Part shown: positions 55,455 to 63,957 of the stretch, piece after piece
How the letters are laid out: each line of letters begins with the position of its first letter
Position numbering within the stretch: position 1 is the stretch's first letter
Assembly (NCBI RefSeq): GCF_030818575.1
Contig: NZ_JAUTAL010000001.1
Span: 2,852,001 to 2,916,000, forward strand
Origin: Chryseobacterium camelliae
GTDB lineage: Bacteria; Bacteroidota; Bacteroidia; Flavobacteriales; Weeksellaceae
Reading direction: 5' to 3'
DNA: 64,000 nucleotides
Notes under the pieces: model-generated
Told to the model about the DNA's origin: nothing
The model's database searches: none
What the model saw: only the letters and a program-made list of their open reading frames with translations
Translations under genes and position numbers: made by a program

Positions 55455-57002
55455 ATGAAAATAAATTTTACTGCTTTCGTAATTCTTTTTAGCACATTCT
55501 TATTTGCTCAGAATAGGCTTTTCAGTAATTTAGTTAATGAAAACGATCTTAATTCTAATCAAAAAGTTAGTCCAGGGCTTGCTTCAAGTTATACACAAAC
55601 AAAATATTATTCACAACCTACATTTGATCTAAAATCGGATTTGCAGATTTTATTACCGACAAATAAATTAATCACTGCGAGATTTACACGAATTTTCAAA
55701 TATGGAAACAAAAGCGAATCTTACGTTTATTCTATTGATAATGAACCCAATGCAGAATTCGTTCTTTCAAGATATAATAATATAGTAACAGGGATGTATT
55801 CGTCAGGCAGCGAAGAAAAAGTTGTTTTTCATCAAACAAATGGCAATATTTTCGCAATGTCTTTAGTGAATGAATCAAAAATAATAAGTCAGGATTCTAA
55901 AGATGATTATTTTCTTGGTGATTTAGCAAGTTCCAATAAACACAGTCCGAGTATCTGTTTAGAAACAACTCCTATTTGTCCTATGTCAACAATTGACGTC
56001 ATGGTTATTTATACCTGGAATTCACGCATCAACTGGGGAGGAACAGCGCAAAGTAATTCAATGATTGCTACAGCCATTACCAATTTTAATATATCATTGC
56101 TCAATTCAGGAATAACTAATGTAAATATTAATTTGGTATATTCAGGAGAAACTGGCTATGTTGAATCAGGAGATATTGCTACAGATCTGATGAGGTTTAA
56201 AGCTGATGATGATGGCTATATGGATGATATTCACGATTTAAGAACAACTTTTGGAGCAGACTTATGTGCACTAGTTACTGCCGGGCCAGTTACAACATGT
56301 GGTTTAGCCTATATTAATATTGATCCGACCGGATATAGTAATACACAAGGGTTCTCAACTACGATTTATAATTGTGTACTTACTAATTATACTTTGGCAC
56401 ATGAACTAGGCCATAATATGGGTCTGAGACATGACCGATATATGGATACATTCGATATTCCTTGTATTCATCAGCACGGCTATATTAATAGAACTGCTAT
56501 TAATTTAGGAATGGCAGGATCTCCTTCTAAAAGATGGAGAACTCTCATGACATACAATGATGAATGTGCCGCAAATGGCTTCAACTGTACAAAGCTTAAC
56601 CGATGGTCAAATCCTAATATAAATTATAATTTAGAACCTATGGGGATCCCTATAGGAGATCCAAATTCAAGCGACGAGGCTTTCGCTTTTTCTCGATTTG
56701 CTTGCATGGTTGCCAATTTTATGCCTTCCAACTCATCTCTTAGTACAGAAGAAAATATTTCCAACATTAAAGATTTTATAATATTCCCAAATCCGGCCAA
56801 AGATGAGATAAATGTAGTTATAGATGGTGATAAAAAGCTTTCATTCAAAATTTTCAATGCAATTGGTCAACTAGTATTGACTAGTGAAAATAAAAAAATT
56901 GATCTAACAGGAATATCTCAAGGCGAATACATTCTAGTGATAAATGATGAACATAATGTAAAAATCGGAAGTAAAAAATTTATTATTAATAAAGCACAAT
57001 AA
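55455..57002 (+). CDS. T9SS-secreted metzincin metalloprotease (reprolysin-like)
   Basis: This 515-residue protein has a signal peptide (cleavage near FAQN), a pro-like region (~20-170) and a zinc metalloprotease domain. The zinc site is HELGHNMGLRHD (residues 316-327), the HExxHxxGxxHD pattern of metzincins, followed by a Met-turn-like LMTYNDEC. The C-terminal ~75 residues are a T9SS sorting domain (IIFPNPAKDEINVVI, FNAIGQLVLT, ISQGEYILVI). It should be secreted to the surface or medium. The gene is AT-rich compared with radA and has its own promoter. Substrate unknown. Confidence 0.93.
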   Translation: MKINFTAFVILFSTFLFAQNRLFSNLVNENDLNSNQKVSPGLASSYTQTKYYSQPTFDLKSDLQILLPTNKLITARFTRIFKYGNKSESYVYSIDNEPNAEFVLSRYNNIVTGMYSSGSEEKVVFHQTNGNIFAMSLVNESKIISQDSKDDYFLGDLASSNKHSPSICLETTPICPMSTIDVMVIYTWNSRINWGGTAQSNSMIATAITNFNISLLNSGITNVNINLVYSGETGYVESGDIATDLMRFKADDDGYMDDIHDLRTTFGADLCALVTAGPVTTCGLAYINIDPTGYSNTQGFSTTIYNCVLTNYTLAHELGHNMGLRHDRYMDTFDIPCIHQHGYINRTAINLGMAGSPSKRWRTLMTYNDECAANGFNCTKLNRWSNPNINYNLEPMGIPIGDPNSSDEAFAFSRFACMVANFMPSNSSLSTEENISNIKDFIIFPNPAKDEINVVIDGDKKLSFKIFNAIGQLVLTSENKKIDLTGISQGEYILVINDEHNVKIGSKKFIINKAQ

Positions 57003-57024
57003 AAATCACTTCTTTTTTTCAACC

Positions 57025-57693
57025 ATGAAAACAAGCGTTCTCAGATATTATGACAGTCTTGCAGAAATGTATGATCAAAACCGATTCGCTAATTCATATG
57101 GACAATATATTGATCGGCAGGAAAGAAATTTTTTAACGGATTTCTTTAAGGATAGAAAATACTCTAAAGTTTTAGATTTAGGCTGCGGGACCGGAAGATT
57201 ATTGAATTTTGCAACTCACGGTACAGATTTCAGTGAAGAAATGTTGCATATTGCACGGCAGAAGTATCCTCATAAAAAATTGGAAAAAGGAGAAATTTCA
57301 AAAATTCCTTTTACTGATGAATTTGACTGTATTTTCTGCCTTCACGTCATTATGCACCAAAACAAAAAGGAAACAGAAGCTTTTTTAGATGAATGCTATT
57401 CGAAATTAAATAAAAAAGGAACTCTAATTTTCGACTATCCGACGAAAAAACGGCGAAAAGTTGTTTCTTCACAGGAAGATTGGCATGCTGAAAACCGTTT
57501 TACACCAAAAGAAATTTCTAAATTATCTGAAAAAAGATGGAAAATAAAAAACACGATTGGAATTTTACTGTTTCCAATTCACAGAATTCCTAATGGTTTA
57601 AGAAAACATTTTCTGCCTCTGGATATTTTATTGTGTAAAACGTTCCTGAAAAACTGGGCTTCTTATCAAATTGTTATTCTTGAAAAGATATGA
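57025..57693 (+). CDS. SAM-dependent methyltransferase (class I)
   Basis: This 222-residue soluble protein has the SAM-binding motif VLDLGCGTGRLL near residue 46 and post-motif elements (FDCIFCLHVIMHQ, TLIFDYPTKK), the Rossmann fold of class I methyltransferases. The substrate is unknown. It begins 22 nt after the metalloprotease stop, and its stop overlaps the start of the VanW gene by 4 nt (ATGA), implying coupled translation. AT-rich like its neighbours. Confidence 0.88.
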   Translation: MKTSVLRYYDSLAEMYDQNRFANSYGQYIDRQERNFLTDFFKDRKYSKVLDLGCGTGRLLNFATHGTDFSEEMLHIARQKYPHKKLEKGEISKIPFTDEFDCIFCLHVIMHQNKKETEAFLDECYSKLNKKGTLIFDYPTKKRRKVVSSQEDWHAENRFTPKEISKLSEKRWKIKNTIGILLFPIHRIPNGLRKHFLPLDILLCKTFLKNWASYQIVILEKI

Positions 57694-58397
57694 GACAGCA
57701 ATTAAGAAAATGGCTCCCCCATCATTGGAAAATGCAGTTGAAATTATTGCAAAGGCATTTTGATGAAAGCAAAACCCAATATTCTTATTCTAAAAATTAC
57801 AGCCCGGATAAAATTGGAAAATATGAAATTCAACTTCACCAAATCATTAAAAAAAGTGAATTTCGTGAAAATAAAGTTCATAACTTAAAAATTGTTGGAG
57901 AAAAAATTAACCATCTGATAATTAATTCTAATGAAGTTTTTTCTTTCTGGAAGTTGGTTGGAAAACCCAATAAAAAGAATGGATTTAAAGAAGGAAGAAA
58001 TTTAATTAAAACTCAAATTTCGAGTGATTTCGGTGGTGGGATCTGCCAGTTTTCCTCGATTTTATATTTTATGGCCCTGCAATCCGGTCTGAGAATTCTT
58101 GAAAGGTTCCCGCATTCAATGGACATTTATAAAGAACATGAACGTTTTACACCATTAGGTTCAGACTGCACTGTTGTTTATGGCTATAAAGATCTGCAGA
58201 TTCAAAATCCGTATTCGTTTCCCGTTCAGCTGAAGTGTTTCGTAGGTGATGAAAGACTTTCCCTTAATCTTATTTCTCAAAATGAACTTGAGTTAAACAC
58301 CATCGATTTCAGAAAGTCCGAAACCGAAAAAGGAGTCTGGGTAGAGACACTCAGCAATAATAAATTTTTGTTTAAAAATTTTTATACTCGTTTATGA
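57690..58397 (+). CDS. VanW family protein
   Basis: This 235-residue protein has the VanW family core: SNEVFSFWKLVGKPNKKNGF, then the hallmark segment SDFGGGICQFSSILYFMALQ (residues ~110-130) and RFPHSMDIY. VanW was first named in vancomycin-resistance clusters, but its biochemical function is unknown and most homologues are not tied to resistance. No signal peptide is seen. It overlaps the methyltransferase by 4 nt and the acpH gene by 4 nt, so the three are probably one operon. Confidence 0.9.
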   Translation: MRQQLRKWLPHHWKMQLKLLQRHFDESKTQYSYSKNYSPDKIGKYEIQLHQIIKKSEFRENKVHNLKIVGEKINHLIINSNEVFSFWKLVGKPNKKNGFKEGRNLIKTQISSDFGGGICQFSSILYFMALQSGLRILERFPHSMDIYKEHERFTPLGSDCTVVYGYKDLQIQNPYSFPVQLKCFVGDERLSLNLISQNELELNTIDFRKSETEKGVWVETLSNNKFLFKNFYTRL

Positions 58398-58990
58398 ATT
58401 ACCTTGCGCATTCCTTCCTCACCTTCTCCGACGGACAGATTGTCGGTCAGTTCCTGGCGGACTTCATCCGGAACAAGGACCGCTTTTCTTTCCCGAAAGA
58501 TATTCAGGACGGAATTACACTGCACAGGGAAATTGATACCTTTACCGATGCGCATCCTGTGATTCATGAGGCAAAAAAAATATTCAGTCCGCTGGTAAGA
58601 TTGTATGCAGGGGCTTTTGTAGACGTTAGCATGGATTATTTTATCGCTAATGATACTGCGCTCCACAATTCCCCGGAATGGAAGAAACATTCCCTGCATG
58701 TATATAAGGTACTGAATGAGCATAATGAATGGCTTCCGGAAAATTTCAGGCGTATGTTAAGCAGGATGGAACAGGATGACTGGCTCTATCATTACCGCAA
58801 TGACCAGGGCATAAAGTTCAGCATGCAGAATGTATTGAATAAAGCTAAATATCTGGATAAAACCATTCCTGTTTTTGAACTGTTCCTGAAACATAAGGCG
58901 CTTTTGCAGCAATACTACAATGACTTTTTTCCTGATCTCAAAGCCCATGCGGAAGGGATTAATGCATTGCTTCAATTAGAAAGTCGCTGA
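58394..58990 (+). CDS. acpH: Acyl carrier protein phosphodiesterase
   Basis: This 198-residue AcpH-family (DUF479) protein removes the phosphopantetheine arm from holo-ACP. Family marks are MNYLAHSFLTF at the start, GITLHREIDTFTDAHP (histidine and aspartates of the active site) and DVSMDYFIA. It overlaps vanW by 4 nt. Its base composition is less AT-rich than the preceding two genes. It is convergent with the DUF6702 gene, and the stop is embedded in a perfect 17-bp hairpin. Confidence 0.9.
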   Translation: MNYLAHSFLTFSDGQIVGQFLADFIRNKDRFSFPKDIQDGITLHREIDTFTDAHPVIHEAKKIFSPLVRLYAGAFVDVSMDYFIANDTALHNSPEWKKHSLHVYKVLNEHNEWLPENFRRMLSRMEQDDWLYHYRNDQGIKFSMQNVLNKAKYLDKTIPVFELFLKHKALLQQYYNDFFPDLKAHAEGINALLQLESR

Positions 58991-59029
58991 TATTTCGGCG
59001 GCTGTTCTCCGGACAGCCGCCGAAATATC
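58989..59029. terminator. Perfect hairpin spanning both convergent stop codons
   Basis: The arms GATATTTCGGCGGCTGT (58989-59005) and ACAGCCGCCGAAATATC (59013-59029) are 17-bp perfect complements with a 7-nt loop. Neither strand has a T-run beyond it, so it is probably a structural stabiliser or a weak terminator. It overlaps the stop codons of acpH and the DUF6702 gene. Confidence 0.6.
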
Positions 59030-59528
59030 AAAACTGCTGGTATAAATATCGGTTTGGATACGTCAGTTTTTCACTTTTTCGCAGTCCTCCTACAATAATG
59101 TGCACAATATTGATCTGGTCATCAAATAAATTATAGAGGAAACTCACTGCAGCCTCCACTTTCTTAGGATTCGTTACCGATTCAGATTCCAGATAGATAT
59201 TAACCGATTCATGGTCTTCTTCATAGCCTACGAAATTGACCTTTAGAAATTTGTTATTGGTTTTCAGTTTAAAGTATTCTGCGCTGTAATTTTTCAGGGC
59301 TTCATTCAGCCTGGCTTTATAAGCCGGATCGTTAAAATGGAGTGCGTTACCGTATTTTTTGTTCAGCCCGTTCTCCAGGTCATCCAGGAAAAAACGTCCC
59401 GTTACCTCAAAAGTCCCTGACTTCTGGTTGTAATTGATCTCTACAGAACCTACATGGTAAGGATGCTTTCCGGCAGTGAACGAAAAAAGGAAAAACAGAA
59501 AAGAAAATAATAAAAGGGCTTTTTTCAT
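59028..59528 (-). CDS. DUF6702 family secreted protein
   Basis: This 166-residue protein has a signal peptide (KKALLLFSFLFFLFSFTAG) and the pattern HPYHVGSVEINYNQKSGTFE at the mature start, a family common in Flavobacteriia and listed as DUF6702. The beta-rich mature part ends YPNRYLYQQF. Function unknown. It is downstream of a toxin-antitoxin pair, and its start overlaps the toxin gene stop by 4 nt, so all three are likely co-transcribed. Confidence 0.82.
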   Translation of the reverse strand: MKKALLLFSFLFFLFSFTAGKHPYHVGSVEINYNQKSGTFEVTGRFFLDDLENGLNKKYGNALHFNDPAYKARLNEALKNYSAEYFKLKTNNKFLKVNFVGYEEDHESVNIYLESESVTNPKKVEAAVSFLYNLFDDQINIVHIIVGGLRKSEKLTYPNRYLYQQF

Positions 59529-59827
59529 GCTAATAAATCAATAATTTTTTGCGGGTCCTGCCTCATGTCGAAAAAGAGAAGGACTCTAATAGTATGGGGA
59601 TTTTCCATTCTGAAAAACATCCGCACATGTTTTTTACCGATGAGTGCGGAACGGATATCTCTGGAATATATTGGATAACGTTTGAAGTGCCCTTCTTTTA
59701 AAACAGCAGAAACACGCTTAATATCATGGAGAAATGCTACAATTTCTTTATTACTCCAGGTCTTTTCAAGAAATTCGATTTCTTCACGTAAGGTTTGTTT
59801 AGCTATTTTTGAGAGTTCAACCTGCAT
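59525..59827 (-). CDS. RelE/ParE-like toxin-type protein
   Basis: This 100-residue protein resembles small RelE/ParE-family toxins: a basic N-terminal helix (LSKIAKQTLREEIEFLEKTW), then strands with RYPIYSRDIRSALIG and VRMFFRMENPHTIRVLLFFDMRQ (the last ~25 residues, in outline). RelE toxins cleave mRNA on the ribosome and ParE toxins inhibit gyrase, but I cannot tell which applies. It overlaps the preceding gene by 25 nt, an arrangement typical of toxin-antitoxin pairs. Confidence 0.7.
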   Translation of the reverse strand: MQVELSKIAKQTLREEIEFLEKTWSNKEIVAFLHDIKRVSAVLKEGHFKRYPIYSRDIRSALIGKKHVRMFFRMENPHTIRVLLFFDMRQDPQKIIDLLA

Positions 59828-60054
59828 ATCTGATCATCTACATATTTGAAAAACTCTTCTTCAGAAATCATGTCCTTTTCTTCCAGGCGATCTGCATAAT
59901 CAGCCAGCCGTTCAATAAACCATTTAGGCGTACCGTCTTCATAAAACTCTTCATCCTCCTGTACAGAAACAGATTTCACGCCCTTCAGTTTTTCCAGAAG
60001 CTCTTTGATGAATGGGAAATCTTCTGCATTTTCAAGTTCTATATTCACTGTCAT
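59803..60054 (-). CDS. Acidic antitoxin-like protein
   Basis: This 83-residue acidic protein (VQEDEEFYEDGTPKW, ADRLEEKDMISEEEFFKYV) precedes the toxin-like gene and overlaps it by 25 nt, as antitoxin genes do. Its high acidic content fits a neutraliser of a basic toxin. No DNA-binding motif is obvious at the N-terminus. The start at 60054 is the only sensible ATG. The pair assignment is from size, order and charge. Confidence 0.65.
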   Translation of the reverse strand: MTVNIELENAEDFPFIKELLEKLKGVKSVSVQEDEEFYEDGTPKWFIERLADYADRLEEKDMISEEEFFKYVDDQICRLNSQK

Positions 60055-60121
60055 GACGATGTATTTTCAACAAAGTTAAAATAAATTTTGTATCATCGCA
60101 TTTCCAAAAAATCATTTAACA

Positions 60122-60700
60122 ATGCAGGACTTTTTATTTTACCTGAACCTGGGCTGGGAACACATCATTTCACTGGACGCCCTTGATCATCAGCTTTTTG
60201 TACTGGCCTTAATTGCCGTCTATTCTTTTAACGACCTTAAAAAAATCCTGATCCTGGTAACGGCGTTCACCATCGGGCATTCCATTACACTGGCATTGAG
60301 CACATTTGATATCGTAAGGATCAACTCCGCCTGGGTGGAATTTTTAATTCCGCTGACGATTGTCATCACTTCCCTGGACAATATCCTGATGAAGAATAAA
60401 AAGCAGATGCTGATGAAAGCCAATTATTATCTGGCGCTGATCTTCGGCCTTATTCACGGTATGGGCTTTGCCAATACAGCGCGGGTGATGATCGCCAAAA
60501 GCCAGAGCATTGCCGTTCCGCTGTTAGGTTTTAATATCGGCCTGGAACTGGGACAGATCGCTATTGTTTTCGGCATTCTGATCCTGCTGTTCATCCTGAT
60601 TAAAATCTTTAAGGTCAACCAGAAAGACTGGGTCCTGTTTGTTTCTTCAGGCGTATTTGCCCTATCCCTGAAAATGGCTTTGGAAAGAATTCCGTTCTAA
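60122..60700 (+). CDS. HupE/UreJ-family membrane protein
   Basis: This 192-residue inner-membrane protein has about six transmembrane helices. The family start GWEHIISLDALDHQLFV, the segment FTIGHSITLALS and the later LIFGLIHGMGFA match HupE/UreJ, which are linked to nickel or cobalt handling and hydrogenase or urease maturation in other bacteria. No hydrogenase or urease gene is in the window, so its substrate here is unknown. A -7 box for the following M1 peptidase gene lies just downstream. Confidence 0.85.
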   Translation: MQDFLFYLNLGWEHIISLDALDHQLFVLALIAVYSFNDLKKILILVTAFTIGHSITLALSTFDIVRINSAWVEFLIPLTIVITSLDNILMKNKKQMLMKANYYLALIFGLIHGMGFANTARVMIAKSQSIAVPLLGFNIGLELGQIAIVFGILILLFILIKIFKVNQKDWVLFVSSGVFALSLKMALERIPF

Positions 60701-60736
60701 CGCTGAAACATTTCCGATTTTTCAACTACTTATTAT

Positions 60737-60744
60737 TATATTTG
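60737..60744 (+). promoter_or_regulatory. -7 element of the M1 peptidase gene
   Basis: TATATTTG matches TAnnTTTG, 24 nt before the ATG at 60768. Confidence 0.5.
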
Positions 60745-60767
60745 AACATCCTTAAACAATTTTGGTC

Positions 60768-63152
60768 ATGAAGTTAAAGATTACCGTACTTTCCGTACTG
60801 GTCGGTGCCGGTGTAACCGCTCAGAATATTCAGAATAACCCCGGCAGCAACCATGGAAATAAATTCGAGCAGCTGGGAACCATCCTCCCTACGCCGAATA
60901 TATACCGTACGGCATCCGGAGCACCGGGACACGGCTACTGGCAGAACAGGGCTGACTATGATATCTCAGCCTATCTGGATGAAGACAAAAGGAATTTAAA
61001 GGGATCTGAAACGATTACCTACTACAATAATTCTCCGGACGACCTGGATTACATCTGGCTTCAGCTGGATGAAAACCAGCAGTCAACCGTAAAAAAAGCT
61101 GATTTCCCCTACCCTTCCACCCTGGCCAAAGCTGCCAATGACCAGCAGCTGAGAGCAACGGAACTTCCGGTGAAAGATAACGGCTACGGTGTAAACCTTG
61201 AAAAAGTGACCGATGCAGCCGGTACTCCACTGAAATATATGGTCAACCAGACCATGATGCGTATAGACCTGCCGAAAGTCCTGAAAAAAGGAGAAAAACT
61301 GGTCTTTAAGATCGACTGGAACTATAATATTCCCAACAGAATCAAAATGGGCGGCCGCGGAGGCTATGAAAACTTCGCAGAAGACGGGAACGACCTGTAT
61401 ACCATGACGCAATGGTATCCCAGGATGTGTGTTTACAGTGATTTCCACGGATGGCAGAACCATCAGTTCACCGGAAGAGGCGAATTTGCCCTGGTTTTCG
61501 GGAACTTTAAAGTCTCCATGAATGTTCCGGCAGACCACGTGGTAGGCGGTACCGGGGAGTGTAAAAACTACAGTCAGGTCTTAACGGCCGATCAACTGGC
61601 CAGGTACAATAGATCGAAGACTTCTAGCGAACCTGTTGAGATTGTAACACTGGATGAAGCGAAAAAGGCGGAGAAAAACCATTCCAAGCAGAGAAAAACC
61701 TGGAGCTTTGAAGCCAATGACGTAAGGGATTTCGCCTGGACATCTTCAAGAAAATTTATATGGGACGGAATGGGCGTTACTATTCCTGAAAACAATAATA
61801 AAGTAATGGCAATGAGCTTCTATCCGAAGGAGTCTTATGCATTGTACAGGAAATTTTCCACCAAAGCTGTAGCTCATACCATTAAAACCTATTCAGAATT
61901 TACAATTCCGTATCCTTATCCGGTAGCCCAGTCGGTGGAAGCGGCGAACGGGATGGAATATCCTATGATCTGCTTCAACTACGGCAGGACGGAAAAAGAC
62001 GGCACCTATTCGGAAGGAATTAAGAACGGAATGCTGGGTGTGGTGATCCATGAGGTAGGACATAACTTCTTCCCTATGATCATCAACTCAGACGAGAGGC
62101 AATGGTCATGGATGGACGAAGGCCTGAATACTTTTGTGGAATACCTTACCGAAGAACGCTGGGACAATAAATTCCCTTCCAAAAGAGGTCCGGCATGGAC
62201 AATCGTGGATTATATGAAGCTTCCCAAAGACCAGCTGGAGCCTATCATGAGCAATTCTGAAAACATCGTCCAGTTCGGACCGAATGCCTATTCAAAACCT
62301 GCCACAGGGCTGAACATCCTTCGTGAAACCATTATGGGAAGGGAGCTGTTTGATAAAGCATTTAAAACCTATTCCAAAAGATGGGCGTTCAGGCATCCTG
62401 AACCGGCAGACTTTTTCAGGACCATGGAAGATGCGAGCGGCGAGGACCTTGACTGGTTCTGGAGAGGCTGGTTCTACGGAACGGACCCTGTAGATATCGC
62501 GATTGACAAAGTAACCGTAGCCACACCGGACTTCGATACCCCACCAAAGGAAAGCAAAGAAGTAAAATATAAAACCGACAAACCTTTGCAGAATGATTTT
62601 GAGGACATTTCAAAAATCAGGAACAGGCAGGACAAAAACATCACGTTCTATGCAGACACCGATAAGCAGGTTCAGGATTTCTATTACCGGTATGACAGAG
62701 GACAGGAGAAAGTAGACACCAATAAAGAATATGCCCTTAAAATGGATGGCAGTGAAGCTCTGGACAGCAAAGACAAAGAGAAATTCAAAAACCTGACGGC
62801 CTATCAGATCGATTTTGTCAACAAAGGCGGGCTTGTGATGCCTATTATCCTTGAATTTACCTTCGAAGACGGCACAAAGCTCTATGATAAATCTTCTGCA
62901 CAGATCTGGAGGCTGAATGAACAGAAAACTTCAAAGACTTATTATTTTGATAAAAAACTGAAGTCCATTCAGCTGGACCCAATGAGGGAAACCGCAGATA
63001 TTGATACCTCCAACAACTTCTGGAGCAACGATGGTACATCAGGTGAAACTACCAAATTCCAGCTGTTCAAGCAGAAGCAGGATGGCGGATCTGCCAGAGG
63101 TGCTTCCAGTGGGAAAGTAAACCCGATGCAGGCGGCAGGAAAGAAGAACTAA
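60768..63152 (+). CDS. Secreted M1-family metallopeptidase (aminopeptidase-like)
   Basis: This 794-residue exported peptidase of the M1 family has a signal peptide (cleavage near VTAQN) and a zinc site HEVGH at residues 428-432 with the third ligand E451, in WMDEGLNTFVEYL, 18 residues after the second histidine as in M1. The GxMEN-type substrate motif upstream is replaced by NGMEYPM. C-terminal to the catalytic domain is a beta-rich region and a lysine-rich end, with no T9SS tail. The ATG at 60768 is used; a TTG at 60762 adds two residues. A terminator follows. Confidence 0.93.
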   Translation: MKLKITVLSVLVGAGVTAQNIQNNPGSNHGNKFEQLGTILPTPNIYRTASGAPGHGYWQNRADYDISAYLDEDKRNLKGSETITYYNNSPDDLDYIWLQLDENQQSTVKKADFPYPSTLAKAANDQQLRATELPVKDNGYGVNLEKVTDAAGTPLKYMVNQTMMRIDLPKVLKKGEKLVFKIDWNYNIPNRIKMGGRGGYENFAEDGNDLYTMTQWYPRMCVYSDFHGWQNHQFTGRGEFALVFGNFKVSMNVPADHVVGGTGECKNYSQVLTADQLARYNRSKTSSEPVEIVTLDEAKKAEKNHSKQRKTWSFEANDVRDFAWTSSRKFIWDGMGVTIPENNNKVMAMSFYPKESYALYRKFSTKAVAHTIKTYSEFTIPYPYPVAQSVEAANGMEYPMICFNYGRTEKDGTYSEGIKNGMLGVVIHEVGHNFFPMIINSDERQWSWMDEGLNTFVEYLTEERWDNKFPSKRGPAWTIVDYMKLPKDQLEPIMSNSENIVQFGPNAYSKPATGLNILRETIMGRELFDKAFKTYSKRWAFRHPEPADFFRTMEDASGEDLDWFWRGWFYGTDPVDIAIDKVTVATPDFDTPPKESKEVKYKTDKPLQNDFEDISKIRNRQDKNITFYADTDKQVQDFYYRYDRGQEKVDTNKEYALKMDGSEALDSKDKEKFKNLTAYQIDFVNKGGLVMPIILEFTFEDGTKLYDKSSAQIWRLNEQKTSKTYYFDKKLKSIQLDPMRETADIDTSNNFWSNDGTSGETTKFQLFKQKQDGGSARGASSGKVNPMQAAGKKN

Positions 63153-63153
63153 T

Positions 63154-63185
63154 TAAAAAAACGGCTAATTGATATTAGCCGTTTT
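63154..63185. terminator. Bidirectional terminator between the M1 gene and the secreted protein gene
   Basis: The stem AAAACGGCTAAT/ATTAGCCGTTTT (63158-63169 and 63174-63185), with loop TGAT, has an A-run on one side and T on the other. It serves both convergent genes. Confidence 0.85.
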
Positions 63186-63190
63186 CTATT

Positions 63191-63745
63191 TTATAAAATA
63201 GAGAATGTAGCAATGATGGTGCTTTTCTCATCCAGGGAATTAGGGTTGGTTACCGTAATCCCGTATTCACCCGGAGGCTTATCCTTCAACGTGATCAGAT
63301 AGGAATTCTGTCCGTACTTCTTCCCGGTGAAGTTAAGGTAATGCAGCTTGTTCGTCTTCATAGTTCCGAAGGTATTGACAGAAGCCATTTCCGCCCTTCT
63401 GAATTTCTTGTTGGAATCGAACTCAAAAATCTTGACGATGGCCATCGGGTCCGTATTGTTATCTACAGCACGCACGATGAACTGGATGTCATCGCCCGAT
63501 CTGACCTTAGTGGAAGAACAGCATCCGTCAATTTGCAGTTTGGATTTGACACTTCCGAAACCGGTGATCACCATTCCCGCATTCATGGCAGAACGTGTTT
63601 GCGTGGTGTGTTTTTCAAGCAATACCGTAGACTGATCCGGTTTCAGCAATAAACATTCGCCGATAAATTCCGGTTCCTGAGCAGTCTGTGAATACATGCT
63701 GATGCTGCATAGGCTCATTGCAGCCAATAATAGAGTTTTTCTCAT
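63191..63745 (-). CDS. Secreted protein of unknown function
   Basis: This 184-residue exported protein has a signal peptide (cleavage near MYSQ). The mature part contains a cysteine pair (DGCCSST) near residue 75 and beta-rich segments (NKLHYLNFTGKKYGQNSYLI and PGEYGITVTNP). No family is recognised; I recall similar secreted proteins in related Flavobacteriia but not their function. Monocistronic, convergent with the M1 peptidase gene. A -7-like TATTTTTG (63773-63780, minus) lies upstream. Confidence 0.75.
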   Translation of the reverse strand: MRKTLLLAAMSLCSISMYSQTAQEPEFIGECLLLKPDQSTVLLEKHTTQTRSAMNAGMVITGFGSVKSKLQIDGCCSSTKVRSGDDIQFIVRAVDNNTDPMAIVKIFEFDSNKKFRRAEMASVNTFGTMKTNKLHYLNFTGKKYGQNSYLITLKDKPPGEYGITVTNPNSLDEKSTIIATFSIL

Positions 63746-63772
63746 TTAATTCAGTTTTTTATAATGATTTTG

Positions 63773-63780
63773 CAAAAATA
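63773..63780 (-). promoter_or_regulatory. -7 element of the secreted protein gene at 63745
   Basis: The minus-strand sequence TATTTTTG matches TAnnTTTG, 28 nt before the start codon. A TTG lies 17 nt upstream (63800-63798). Confidence 0.45.
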
Positions 63781-63846
63781 TAATTTAATCCGAAATACAA
63801 AACATATTTCGATATAATTATTTCAATTTCACCAATAAAAATTTGT

Positions 63847-63889
63847 CTGCCAAATTTTCACACCGGCAATGAAAATCCTGCCAAATTTT
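63847..63889. repeat. Direct repeat CTGCCAAATTTT upstream of groES
   Basis: CTGCCAAATTTT occurs at 63847-63858 and 63878-63889. Both lie in the groES leader and are candidate regulatory sites for a heat-shock operon. Confidence 0.4.
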
Positions 63890-63957
63890 TCTTTTGGGAA
63901 GCTTGGCATATATTTAGAGAAGTACAGGATAGAATAATTAAAAAAATTAAATATATT

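Noticed and set aside
57690..58397. Vancomycin-resistance gene cluster
   Set aside because: Only a VanW-family protein is present; vanH, vanA and vanX are absent, and VanW homologues are common without resistance.
63909..63916. Sigma-54-type or -7 promoter for groES
   Set aside because: TATATTTA misses the final G and the spacing to TTG (12 nt) is too short; no match to the -24/-12 consensus.
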